From the NCBI RefSeq assembly GCF_005893125.1, contig NZ_VCJS01000030.1, positions 1-64,000 of the forward strand: a stretch of 64,000 nucleotides of DNA. Direction: 5' to 3'. Source of the DNA: Nonomuraea basaltis (GTDB taxonomy: Bacteria > Actinomycetota > Actinomycetes > Streptosporangiales > Streptosporangiaceae). The stretch's first letter is position 1. Every line of letters starts with the position of its first letter. This document shows, piece after piece, positions 50,668-59,111 of the stretch. The translations under genes were made by a program, and so were the position numbers. The notes beneath the pieces were generated by a model. It ran no database searches, was not told the DNA's origin, and saw nothing but the letters and a program-made list of their open reading frames with translations.

Positions 50668-53385
50668 ATGCCTACGACGGTGCTGGCCACCAAGGTGTTT
50701 GCGCCGGCAAGACGCCCTCAACTGGTTGCTCGGCCGCGGCTTATCGACCGGCTGGACGCTGCGCTGGATCCCGGCCGGAGGCTGACACTCATCTCGGCGC
50801 CCGCCGGCTTCGGCAAGACGACGTTGGTCACCGACTGGATCGAGCACACCACGCGACGTCAGCTCGCGACGCGGGTCGCCTGGCTGTCGCTGGACGACGG
50901 CGACAACGACCTTCCGCGTCTGCTGACCCACCTCGTGGCCGCGTTGCAGGGGCTGGAGGAGGACCTCGGCTGCGAGGCGCTCGGCCTCCTCCACGGCACG
51001 CTCGCGCTCCCGGTCGAGGCGTCCCTGACCGCACTGATCAACGACGTGGCGCAGACCGCCGGGCAGATCGTGCTCGTGCTCGACGACTACCACGTGATCG
51101 ACGCCCAGCCGGTGCACGAGGCGATGACGTTCCTGCTCGACCATCTGCCCCCGCAACTGCACCTGGTGGTCGCGAGCCGCTCGGATCCGCCGCTACCACT
51201 GTCCCGCCTGCGGACCCGTGACGAGTTGGTCGAGCTGCGCGCCGCCGACCTGCGCTTCACACCGGACGAGGCGATGAGCTTCCTCAACCAGGTCATGGGC
51301 CTCGGCCTCTCCACCCCGGACGTCGACGCACTCGAGACCCGCACCGAAGGCTGGATCGCCGGACTCCAGCTGGTCGCCCTCTCGCTGCGCGGCCATGTCG
51401 ACGTCTCCGGATTCATCGGAGCGTTCACCGGCAGCAACCGCTTCGTCCTGGACTACCTCGTCGACGAGGTGCTGCAGCACCAGCCCTCGCACGTCCGCGC
51501 GTTCTTGCTGCACACCGCCGTCCTCGACCGCCTCGCCGCGCCGCTGTGCGACGCCGTCACCGTACGGACCGACAGTGCCGCGATGCTGGAGAACCTCGAT
51601 CGCGGCAACCTCTTCGTCATCGCCCTCGACGACCAACGGGAGTGGTCCCGCTACCACCACCTGTTCGCCGACATGCTCCGCGCGCGCCTGCGCAGCGAGG
51701 AACCCGAACTGATCCCGGTGCTGCACAGGCGCGCGAGCGACTGGTACGAGCGCCATGATCTCGCCGAGGACGCCGTGCGGCACGCCCTGGCTGCCCAGGA
51801 CTTCGATCACGCGGCCCACCTGATGGAGCTGGCCCTGCCCGCGATGCGCCGCAACCGGCAGGACACGATGCTCCTCGGCTGGCTCGCCGCACTCCCCGAC
51901 GACGTGGTCCGGCGCAGCGCCGTACTCAGCGTCTTCTACGGCTGGCGGCTGATGGTCTCGGGTGACCTCGACGCGGTCGAAGACCGCCTGGACGACGCCG
52001 AACGGGCACTCGCCGCCGGCAGTACCCCGGACGCCGACAACGAGGAGCTCCGCACCCTTCCGATGACCCTGGCCATCTACCGCGCCTCGCTCGCGCAAGC
52101 CCGCGGCGACGCAGCAGGTACGGCGCAGCACGCGCAGCGAGCGCTCGAGATGGCCGGGCCGGGCGCCCACCTCTCCCGTGGTGCCGCCGCGGGGTTCCTC
52201 GGGCTCGCAGCTTGGGCGAACGGCGAGATCGAGCCAGGGCTGCGGACGTTCTCCGAGGCTGTGCGGAGCCTGCGCGCTGCCGGGAATCTTGCCGACGCGC
52301 TGAGCGGCACGATCGTCCTGGCGGACATGTGGCTCGCGGCTGGACGACCTGACCGGGCACGCGGGCTTTACGAGGCTGCGTTGCGAGAGGCCACTGCCCA
52401 CGGCGACGCCGACGGCACAGCCCTGCCGCTCCCGACAGCGGACCTCCATGTCGGTCTGAGCGAGCTCGACCGTGAGCTGGGCAACCTCGCAGGCGCGACC
52501 CAACACCTCGAGACCGCCAAGGCGCTCGGGGAGCGGGCCGAGATGACGGAGAACCGGCACCGGTGGTTCCTGGCGATGGCGCGGATCCGGGAAGCGGACG
52601 GCGACCCGGACGGAGCCATCTCCCTACTGGACCAGGCTGAGCGGCTCTACGTGCGCGGCTTCTTCCCCGACGTACGGCCGATCGCGGCGATGAGGGCGCG
52701 CATCCGGATCACCCAGGGCAAGCTCTCGGAGGCTGCCGACTGGGCCCGCGAACGCGGCCTGCCCGCCATGGACGACCTCAGCTACCTCCGCGAGTTCGAC
52801 CACCTCACTCTGGTGCGGCTGCTGATCGCGCAGCACCGCAGCCACCCGGACGCCGGCACCATCCGCGAGGCGGTCGGCTTGTTGGGCCGGCTGCACGAGG
52901 CCGCCACACAGTCCGCACGATCGGGGAGTCTCCTCGAGATCGCCATGCTGCAAGCGCTCGCACACCAGGCCCAGGGCGACCTGGCCCGCGCGCTCGACGC
53001 GCTGGAGCGAGCCCTGGGCCAGACACCCGAACCGGGGGGCTACGGCCGGCTTCTCCTCGATGAGGGTGAGCCCATGGTCTCGCTGCTGCACGCCGCCGAC
53101 GAACGCGGCCGGCTCGGCGATCATGCTCGTCGCATGCTCCGCGCCCGCACGCCGAGCGAAGACGCCTCGGACCAGGTGACACCACCGTCGGCAGTGGGGT
53201 TGAGCGAGCGCGAGCTGCAGGTGCTCAGACTGCTCAACAGCACCCTCAGCGGGCCGGAGATCGCCCGCGAGCTATTCGTCTCGCTCAACACCTTTCGCAG
53301 CCACACCAAGCACATCTTCACCAAGCTCGACGTCAACAGCCGCCCGGCGGCTGTGAGCCGCGCCCGGGAGCGTGGCCTGCTCTAG
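50668..53385 (+). CDS. LAL-type (MalT-like) LuxR transcriptional regulator
   Basis: This 905-aa regulator has an N-terminal ATPase (Walker A SAPAGFGKTT near residue 50, Walker B IVLVLDDYHVI), a MalT-like central region with TPR repeats, and a C-terminal LuxR domain (LSERELQVLRLLNSTLSGPEIARELFVSLNTFRSHTKHIFTKLDVNSRPAAV). Such proteins activate on ligand plus ATP. It lies just before a four-gene membrane operon on the same strand and may control it. ATG at 50668 is close after GGGAG, so a leaderless start is possible. Confidence 0.9.
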   Translation: MPTTVLATKVFAPARRPQLVARPRLIDRLDAALDPGRRLTLISAPAGFGKTTLVTDWIEHTTRRQLATRVAWLSLDDGDNDLPRLLTHLVAALQGLEEDLGCEALGLLHGTLALPVEASLTALINDVAQTAGQIVLVLDDYHVIDAQPVHEAMTFLLDHLPPQLHLVVASRSDPPLPLSRLRTRDELVELRAADLRFTPDEAMSFLNQVMGLGLSTPDVDALETRTEGWIAGLQLVALSLRGHVDVSGFIGAFTGSNRFVLDYLVDEVLQHQPSHVRAFLLHTAVLDRLAAPLCDAVTVRTDSAAMLENLDRGNLFVIALDDQREWSRYHHLFADMLRARLRSEEPELIPVLHRRASDWYERHDLAEDAVRHALAAQDFDHAAHLMELALPAMRRNRQDTMLLGWLAALPDDVVRRSAVLSVFYGWRLMVSGDLDAVEDRLDDAERALAAGSTPDADNEELRTLPMTLAIYRASLAQARGDAAGTAQHAQRALEMAGPGAHLSRGAAAGFLGLAAWANGEIEPGLRTFSEAVRSLRAAGNLADALSGTIVLADMWLAAGRPDRARGLYEAALREATAHGDADGTALPLPTADLHVGLSELDRELGNLAGATQHLETAKALGERAEMTENRHRWFLAMARIREADGDPDGAISLLDQAERLYVRGFFPDVRPIAAMRARIRITQGKLSEAADWARERGLPAMDDLSYLREFDHLTLVRLLIAQHRSHPDAGTIREAVGLLGRLHEAATQSARSGSLLEIAMLQALAHQAQGDLARALDALERALGQTPEPGGYGRLLLDEGEPMVSLLHAADERGRLGDHARRMLRARTPSEDASDQVTPPSAVGLSERELQVLRLLNSTLSGPEIARELFVSLNTFRSHTKHIFTKLDVNSRPAAVSRARERGLL

Positions 53386-53386
53386 C

Positions 53387-53404
53387 CCGCCCGCCTCCGG
53401 GCGG
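53387..53404 (+). terminator. Hairpin after the LAL gene
   Basis: CCGCCCG-CCTC-CGGGCGG is a 7-bp stem with a 4-base loop two bases after the stop codon. Confidence 0.55.
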
Positions 53405-53531
53405 CTCCGTCCTCCCGCCGCTCTCACCACGTCAATCACATCGTGTGGGGATGCCCGGTCACCACCTTGCTTCCTAGATTCCAAGTCATCCGCGGCACCT
53501 GGCCACGGCGACTCGAAGCGAGGGAAGCGTC

Positions 53532-54221
53532 ATGTCCGTTACCACCACCAGACTCACCCGTGCGGCCGGCCTGGCGGTCGTGGTGGCAGGTCTGCTGTAC
53601 ATCCTCATCCAGCTCATCCATCCCCACGAGGACGTCGCAACGGTCACTACGACCGCCTGGACCGTTACCGCGCTCCTGACCATGGCGATGTCCGTCCTGC
53701 TGCTGGTCGGGCTCACCGGGCTGTACCTCCGCCAGGTGACGGAGACCGGTGTGCTGGGCCTGGTCGGGTTCGTGCTGTTCGGAGCCTGTTTCGTGCTCAC
53801 GTTTGCGGTCACCTTCGTCGAGGTGTTCGTCCTGCCGCCGCTCGCGGATCAGGCGCCCCAGTACGTCGATGACTTCCTCGCGACCTTCACCGGCGCTGCC
53901 GTCACCGGCGGCGTCGGGCCCCTGCAGGTGGCCAATCTGGTGGCGGCGGTCGGCTACCTGCTCGGCGGTCTGCTGTTCGGTGTCGCGCTCTTCCGGGCCC
54001 GCATCCTCGCGCGGTGGGCTGCCCTGCTGCTCGCGGTCGGAGCCGTGGCCACACTCCTGGTGCCTCTTCTCCCGCACGCACTCGACCGGCTGCTCGCATT
54101 CCCCGTCGGACTGGCCCTGGCCGGCCTCGGGTACTCGCTCTGGCGCGAGCAGCGCGGCACCTCCCATGAGTCCGTGCAAAGCGTCCCCAGAGCGCGGGTC
54201 GACGCGGCCGGTGCCGAGTGA
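53532..54221 (+). CDS. Six-helix membrane protein, unknown function
   Basis: This 229-aa protein has about six hydrophobic helices (AGLAVVVAGLLYILIQLIHP, LLTMAMSVLLLVGLTGLYLRQ, LVGFVLFGACFVLTFAVTFVEVF and later ones). It has the general look of DUF4386-like proteins. It overlaps the next gene by 4 bp. No motif gives a function. Confidence 0.75.
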   Translation: MSVTTTRLTRAAGLAVVVAGLLYILIQLIHPHEDVATVTTTAWTVTALLTMAMSVLLLVGLTGLYLRQVTETGVLGLVGFVLFGACFVLTFAVTFVEVFVLPPLADQAPQYVDDFLATFTGAAVTGGVGPLQVANLVAAVGYLLGGLLFGVALFRARILARWAALLLAVGAVATLLVPLLPHALDRLLAFPVGLALAGLGYSLWREQRGTSHESVQSVPRARVDAAGAE

Positions 54222-54958
54222 CGTCCCGAACCGCGTCCTTCGCGGGACACCGACCCGAGCACGGTCCAACCTCTGGCAAGAAGATGGCTCCGGCCCAGTC
54301 TTTGCGGCCGGGCCGGCGCCGCGTGTCGACCTGGCGGGCACCTGCCGCGCTGGTCGCGCTCAGCCTGGTCCCGATCCTGGCCGGCTCGGCACGACTCGTC
54401 GAACTGTCGGGCGGCCCGCATCTGCTGCCTCCCCGTGTCAACGACCCCTCACCCGTGCCGCTGGTCGCGCACATCGTCAGCGTCATCGTGTACGCCGTCC
54501 TCGGCGCCCTCCAGTTCTCCGCCGGGCTCCGCCGCCGCAGAGCCGGCTGGCACCTGGCCTCCGGACGCCTCCTCGTCCTCGCCGGCATGGTCGTTGCGCT
54601 GTCCGCGCTGTGGTTGACGCTGTTCTATCCCCGCGCTGAAGGCGGTGACCTGCTCTTCGCGTTCCGGCTGCTGGCCGGATCGGGCATGGCCACGAGCCTC
54701 GTCCTCGGCGTCCTCGCCATCAGGCGGCGCGACGTCGCCCGGCACCGCGCGTGGATGACCCGCGCCTACGCCCTCGCCCTGGGCGCCGGCACCCAGGTGT
54801 TCACCCTCGGCATCGGGGAGACGATCCTCGGGGCGAGCGACCTCAGCGAGGCACTTCTGCAGGGCGCGGGCTGGACGATCAACCTTGCCGTCGCCGAGTG
54901 GTTCATCCGTCGGCAGCCGGCCCGCCGGTCCGCAAATCCGGTCGTGAAGTCCCGATGA
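54218..54958 (+). CDS. DUF2306-family membrane protein
   Basis: This 246-aa protein has about six helices and the DUF2306 marks ALQFSAGLRRRRAGWHLASGRLLV and RHRAWMTRAYALALGAGTQ. The His/Arg residues in these loops resemble a heme or quinone site, but the role is unknown. GTG at 54218 overlaps the upstream stop, and the downstream ATGA overlaps too. Confidence 0.8.
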   Translation: MTSRTASFAGHRPEHGPTSGKKMAPAQSLRPGRRRVSTWRAPAALVALSLVPILAGSARLVELSGGPHLLPPRVNDPSPVPLVAHIVSVIVYAVLGALQFSAGLRRRRAGWHLASGRLLVLAGMVVALSALWLTLFYPRAEGGDLLFAFRLLAGSGMATSLVLGVLAIRRRDVARHRAWMTRAYALALGAGTQVFTLGIGETILGASDLSEALLQGAGWTINLAVAEWFIRRQPARRSANPVVKSR

Positions 54959-55194
54959 GCGACCAGGGCAGCAGAGGACAGGCGCCCGCCCGCTACGAGC
55001 TCCGGATCGACGGACACCTCGACGACCACTGGACCGCATGGTTCGACGATCTGACCCTCACCCACGAGAACGACGGGACGACCACCCTGCGCGGTCTCGT
55101 ACCCGACCAAGCAGCACTCCACGGCCTGCTCGCCAAGGTGCGCGACCTCGGCGCCACGTTGATCTCGGTGGAGGTCGTCGACGCACCTGACTGA
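54955..55194 (+). CDS. Small soluble protein of the membrane operon
   Basis: This 79-aa protein, RYELRIDGHLDDHWTAWFDDLTLTHENDGTTTLRGLVPDQAALHGLLAKVRDLGATLISVEV, has the shape of a small ACT-like beta-alpha domain known from actinomycete hypothetical proteins. It overlaps the DUF2306 gene by 4 bp. No catalytic residues are seen. Confidence 0.75.
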   Translation: MSDQGSRGQAPARYELRIDGHLDDHWTAWFDDLTLTHENDGTTTLRGLVPDQAALHGLLAKVRDLGATLISVEVVDAPD

Positions 55195-55264
55195 GTCCTC
55201 GTTCCACAAGCCCCCCGGCCGCCGGCCGGGAGCCGTCAACCATCGAAATCCGTTGGAGAAAGCC

Positions 55265-55894
55265 ATGTCCCATCCCGTCCCTACGACGCTCTATCGCATC
55301 GCCGCAGCCGCTGGCTGCGGAAGCGCCGTCGTCCTGCTCATCAATGCCGCCAAGCGCGCAGAGGTCATCCCGACCTCTGCCCTCACCCAACTGGTCGCCC
55401 CGCTCGCCCAGATTCTGGCGCTGGCCCTTGTCACCGCCCTCTACCTCGCCTTCGGTCGCCGCGCCGGCACCTTCGGCCTGGTCGCCTTCCTGCTGAACGC
55501 ATTCGCCCTGTCCGCGCTGGTCGGCGTGGAGTTCGTCATCAATCTCGTCTTCAACGACCTCCCGGACCACACGATTGATGCGCTCCTCGACGGCACGCTC
55601 GGCATCGCACTGACCGCGGCATCCATCCTGTTCCTCTTGGGAACCCTTGCCTTCGTCGCGGCCATGCTCCGGTCCCGCGAGGTCCCCACCACACCGCTGG
55701 TCCTGTACGCCGTCGGCGCTGTACCCGTGTCGCTGCGAGCCTTCGTGCCCGAGGCGGCGCTGGACCTCGGACTCGTCACCCTGGCCGTGGGAATCGGCTG
55801 GCTCGCGATCTGGCTGTTCGGCCGCTCCAGCCGCATCGTCACGTGGGCACACCCCGCAGTCGCCGACGAACCGCTGGTCGGGGCGAACCACTGA
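55265..55894 (+). CDS. DUF4386-like membrane protein
   Basis: This 209-aa protein has about six helices (LYRIAAAAGCGSAVVLLINAA, LAPLAQILALALVTALYLAFG, FGLVAFLLNAFALSALVGVEFVINLVF and others). It is the last gene of the operon that follows the LAL regulator. ATG at 55265 follows GGAGAAAG; a TTG at 55253 is less likely. Confidence 0.75.
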   Translation: MSHPVPTTLYRIAAAAGCGSAVVLLINAAKRAEVIPTSALTQLVAPLAQILALALVTALYLAFGRRAGTFGLVAFLLNAFALSALVGVEFVINLVFNDLPDHTIDALLDGTLGIALTAASILFLLGTLAFVAAMLRSREVPTTPLVLYAVGAVPVSLRAFVPEAALDLGLVTLAVGIGWLAIWLFGRSSRIVTWAHPAVADEPLVGANH

Positions 55895-55949
55895 TGTGGC
55901 CGTGGCGTAGCTCCTGAACACGCCTGGATCTGGTCGACGTGGTTACGGC

Positions 55950-56501
55950 TCAGTCCCGGCGCCGTACCTCGAGGTGCGGCGCCGAGTCGAGCAGCTTGCC
56001 CAGAGCCGAGGTGAGGGCAGCGCGCTCTTCGGGTGTCAGGAGCTCCGCCCACATGCGTTCGCGGATGTTGTGCTCGTGGTAGGTGTCCGCGATGGCTTTC
56101 TGCCCTGCTTTGGTGAGGGCGAAGGCGACCGCGCGACCGTCGTGCGGCGACTTGGTACGGCGGAGCAGGCCTTCGCGCTCAAGGGTGTTGGCCTGGCTCG
56201 ACGCGGCCTGGCGACTCATGCCCGCGATCCGAGCGGCATCCTTGGCGTCCATCGTGCCCACGATCCACAGAGCAAACATCAACCGGAAACCGGCCCAGCT
56301 CCAGCCATGCGGTCTGTGCACGGACGATTCGAGGTCGTAAACGACGGTGCTCGCCGCACGGTGCAGGGTCAGGACGAGTGCAGCAGCTTCGGTGTCAACC
56401 GGAGGCTCCAGTTGGCCGGCGCGGTCGAGGGCGAACCTCACGAACGACTGGAAGTCGAGGTCGTCGATCGGCGGCGGCGACTCGCTCTTGTCCGTGGTCA
56501 T
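55950..56501 (-). CDS. MarR-family regulator
   Basis: This 183-aa regulator has a winged helix with MDAKDAARIAGMSRQAASSQANTLEREGLLRRTKSPHDGRAVAFALT, the MarR DNA-reading helix and wing. The Met at 56501 is chosen because the helical domain begins soon after; a start at 56570 would overlap the YczE-like gene. It lies downstream of that gene on the same strand and may control it. Confidence 0.9.
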   Translation of the reverse strand: MTTDKSESPPPIDDLDFQSFVRFALDRAGQLEPPVDTEAAALVLTLHRAASTVVYDLESSVHRPHGWSWAGFRLMFALWIVGTMDAKDAARIAGMSRQAASSQANTLEREGLLRRTKSPHDGRAVAFALTKAGQKAIADTYHEHNIRERMWAELLTPEERAALTSALGKLLDSAPHLEVRRRD

Positions 56502-56566
56502 GGGATCAGCTTGCCAGCACTGCAAACCTTCGCAGGCGTCACCCGTCACCTTGCTCGGTTGCGCGA

Positions 56567-57211
56567 TCATGGCGCCCGCGGAACGGGTCTGGTCTCTGCC
56601 AGTGGTTGGAGGCCCAGGAATCTGAATGCCAGCGCCACCATGGGGCCGGCCGCTACCACGAACAGCAACGTCCCCACACCAGCCGGGCCCCCGAGCGACC
56701 AGCCGATCACGAGTCCGATTCCCTCCGACAGAACGCGAGCACCACCGACACCCAGCGGGAGCCGGAGATGGATGGCGAGCATGAGGCCGTCACGTGGTCC
56801 CGAACCGAGATGTGCTCCGACGTAGATCGCGCACCCGATCGCGAAGACCGCGATGCCGACAACCAGCACTCCCAGCCGCTCGGCCACACTGGCGGTCCCC
56901 ATCGACGCGAGCACCGGGGTCGCGAGCAAGAGGTTGAGACAGGTCCCGATTACCAGCACGTTGAGGATCGTGCCGATGCCGGGAAAGAGGCCGAGAGCGG
57001 CGACGATCGCGACAAGGAGGCTGCCGATCGCGATGGAGGCCGTGCCGATGCCGATGCCGAGGCGCTGCGCCAATGCGATGTGCAGGACCTCCCAGCTGGC
57101 GACACCAAGATTGGCGCGGATGGTCAGCCAGATCCCCGCCGACGTCACGATCAGGCCGAGCAGGAGCTGGACCACCCGCCCCGGCACGGTGGTCGGCCAG
57201 GTCACGCTCAC
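56567..57211 (-). CDS. YczE-like (YitT/YyaS) membrane protein
   Basis: This 214-aa protein has five or six helices: RVVQLLLGLIVTSAGIWLTIRANLG, then GIGTASIAIGSLLVAIVAALG, GIGTILNVLVIGTCLNLLLATP, and the closing GSGPRDGLMLAIHLRLPLGVG. These are signatures of the YczE family, which sits by nonribosomal peptide genes in Bacillus, with unknown role. GTG at 57211 overlaps the stop of the 24-aa ORF upstream. MarR follows. Confidence 0.8.
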   Translation of the reverse strand: MSVTWPTTVPGRVVQLLLGLIVTSAGIWLTIRANLGVASWEVLHIALAQRLGIGIGTASIAIGSLLVAIVAALGLFPGIGTILNVLVIGTCLNLLLATPVLASMGTASVAERLGVLVVGIAVFAIGCAIYVGAHLGSGPRDGLMLAIHLRLPLGVGGARVLSEGIGLVIGWSLGGPAGVGTLLFVVAAGPMVALAFRFLGLQPLAETRPVPRAP

Positions 57212-57282
57212 GCGTCGGTCTCGATGGTGGAGATCCCCGAGATGGCGGTCGGGTTCAGGCCGACCAAGCAGGCCGTGATCAT
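57208..57282 (-). CDS. 24-residue ORF coupled to the YczE-like gene
   Basis: ATG at 57282 has GGAGG seven bases upstream. The product is a Thr/Ile/Ser-rich peptide beginning MITACLVGLNPTAISG, with one Cys. Its TGA lies inside the GTGA that starts the YczE-like gene, so translation is coupled. It may be a leader peptide that sets expression of the membrane protein, or a small functional peptide. No known family is recognised. Confidence 0.45.
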   Translation of the reverse strand: MITACLVGLNPTAISGISTIETDA

Positions 57283-57465
57283 GGTTTGCCTCCGGGGCGT
57301 CCGCACGTGCGCGGCCTGAAAGGGATCCGTTCGAGGATCGATGTCCATCTCGATTCTCGAAGCGCATGGTGGTCGTTGACTTGGCCCGATGTGAACGACT
57401 CTTGGCGTAGTGCGAACAGTCCAAATGTGGCTCTTTCCGGCACTGTCTGAGCACTCTCAGAATGA

Positions 57466-57497
57466 GCGCAGGCTCGGTCGAACGACCGGGCGCAGGC
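57466..57497. promoter_or_regulatory. Repeat and dyad before the GMC gene
   Basis: GCGCAGGC occurs at 57466-57473 and 57490-57497, 24 bp apart. Between them lies CGGTCG-AA-CGACCG (57475-57488). AraC proteins use direct repeats, so this may be the site for the downstream AraC regulator. The gap 57283-57523 holds no other gene. Confidence 0.4.
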
Positions 57498-57523
57498 AAA
57501 CGACCTGACCGGGAGAACTCGCC

Positions 57524-59059
57524 ATGACGCTGCAGGCCGATGTGATCGTTGTCGGAGCCGGCTCCGCGGGCGCCATCCTTGCTCGCCGACTCGTGGACGC
57601 GGGACGTGACGTGCTTCTGTTCGAGGCCGGTGGCGAGGATTCCAACCCTGCGCTCCACGATGTCCTCCGCCTCGCCGAGCTCTGGTTGAGCCCCCAGGAC
57701 TGGGGCTACTACACCGTGCCCCAGAAGAATGCGGCGAACCGGTTGCTTCACCTTCCCCGCGGCAAGGTGCTGGGCGGGTCCCATGCGCTGAACGCCGCGA
57801 TCTGGGTGCGGGGCTGCGACGAGGACTTCGCGCACTGGGAGAAGTTGGGAGCGAGCGGGTGGGGCTGGGCCGATGTAGCGCCGGTCTTCGGCCGAATTGA
57901 GGCCTACGACGGCCAGCCGGCCGGTGCTCGCGGCACTTCCGGGCTCCTCGACGTGACCGTCGACTACCAGCTGGATCCCGTCCAGCAGTCGATCCTCGAC
58001 GCCTCGGTGCAGGCGGGCCTTGCGGTCAATCCGGATTACAACTCCGGCACGCTGGACGGCGTCGCGAAGATGCAGTTCAACATTCGGGGGGCCGAGCGCT
58101 GGAACACCTACAAGGCCTACCTGAAGCCCGTACGGGACCGGAACAACCTCAAGATCGTCACCGGTGCCCGCGTGAATCGGCTGATCGTCGAGGACGGGGC
58201 CGTTGTCGGCGTCGAGGTCGACGTGGAGGGCATCGCCATGGAGGCATACGCCGCCGAGACGGTCCTGTGCGCCGGGGCCCTCGACTCTCCGCGCGTCCTG
58301 TTGCGCAGCGGAATCGGGCCGGCCGCGGAGCTTCGGGACCTGGGTGTCGACACGATCCTCGACCTGCCGGGCGTCGGACGCAACTTGCAGGACCATCTGC
58401 TGTCGCCCGTGATCTTCGAGACGACAGCGCGCGAAGTCGGTCCTCCGACCCCCGGTCTGGCGGCAGCCCAGACCCATCATTTCTGGCGCAGCCGCGAGGG
58501 GTTGGACTCTCCCGACACCCAGCCGCTCAACTTCAGTGTGCCGATGTACTCCGAAGAATGGATGAGCGGCCCTGATTCGGGCTTCTCGCTCATGGCCGGC
58601 CTCGTCCGGCCGGAGAGCCGCGGCTCGGTCACGCTGACCGGACCGGGCGCCGATGACCCGATCGCCATCGACCTCAACGTGTTCGACGTGGACAATGACC
58701 TCCAGACGCTCGTTGCCTCGCTGCGCAAGTGCCGCGAGATCGGTCAGCAGCCCGCTCTGGCCACCGAATGGGGTGCACGTGAGATCTACCCCGGCCCTGG
58801 CGTCGAGACCGACGAGGCGCTCGCCGACTATGCGCGCAGAACGGTGATCACCTACCACCACCAGTGCGGCACGTGCGCCATGGGCACGGGACCTGATGCG
58901 GTGGTTGACCCCGCTACCCTGCGGGTCCACGGGTTGCGCGGGCTTCGCGTCGCGGACGCGTCGGTGTTCCCCCGGATCACCAGCGGCAACACCAATGCGC
59001 CTGCCTGCCTGGTGGGTGAGCGCGCCGCCGACTTCATCCTCGCCGAGGAAGCCGGCTGA
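57524..59059 (+). CDS. GMC-family FAD oxidoreductase (choline dehydrogenase-like)
   Basis: This 511-aa flavoenzyme begins with the FAD site DVIVVGAGSAGAILARRLVDAG. It has the GMC signature 1 around RGKVLGGSHALNAAIWVRG and signature 2 in GALDSPRVLLRSGIGP. The C-terminal catalytic His is in YHHQCGTCAMG, with the second His/Asn pair in RITSGNTNAPACLVGE. It oxidises an alcohol to an aldehyde. GGGAG precedes the ATG. It is convergent with AraC and next to a Liv importer, suggesting use of an imported alcohol or polyol. Confidence 0.92.
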   Translation: MTLQADVIVVGAGSAGAILARRLVDAGRDVLLFEAGGEDSNPALHDVLRLAELWLSPQDWGYYTVPQKNAANRLLHLPRGKVLGGSHALNAAIWVRGCDEDFAHWEKLGASGWGWADVAPVFGRIEAYDGQPAGARGTSGLLDVTVDYQLDPVQQSILDASVQAGLAVNPDYNSGTLDGVAKMQFNIRGAERWNTYKAYLKPVRDRNNLKIVTGARVNRLIVEDGAVVGVEVDVEGIAMEAYAAETVLCAGALDSPRVLLRSGIGPAAELRDLGVDTILDLPGVGRNLQDHLLSPVIFETTAREVGPPTPGLAAAQTHHFWRSREGLDSPDTQPLNFSVPMYSEEWMSGPDSGFSLMAGLVRPESRGSVTLTGPGADDPIAIDLNVFDVDNDLQTLVASLRKCREIGQQPALATEWGAREIYPGPGVETDEALADYARRTVITYHHQCGTCAMGTGPDAVVDPATLRVHGLRGLRVADASVFPRITSGNTNAPACLVGERAADFILAEEAG

Positions 59060-59081
59060 GACAGGCCGGGCCCGCCAGAGT

Positions 59082-59111
59082 CAGCCACCTGGAGCTTCGG
59101 TCAGGTGGCTG
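59082..59111. terminator. Bidirectional terminator between GMC and AraC genes
   Basis: CAGCCACCTG and CAGGTGGCTG form a perfect 10-bp stem with a 10-base loop. It is 22 bp after the GMC stop and covers the AraC stop codon. Confidence 0.8.

Noticed and set aside
56567..58930. 787-codon minus-strand frame covering the YczE-like and GMC genes
   Set aside because: Only its last 214 codons look like a protein. The rest is antisense to the GMC enzyme.
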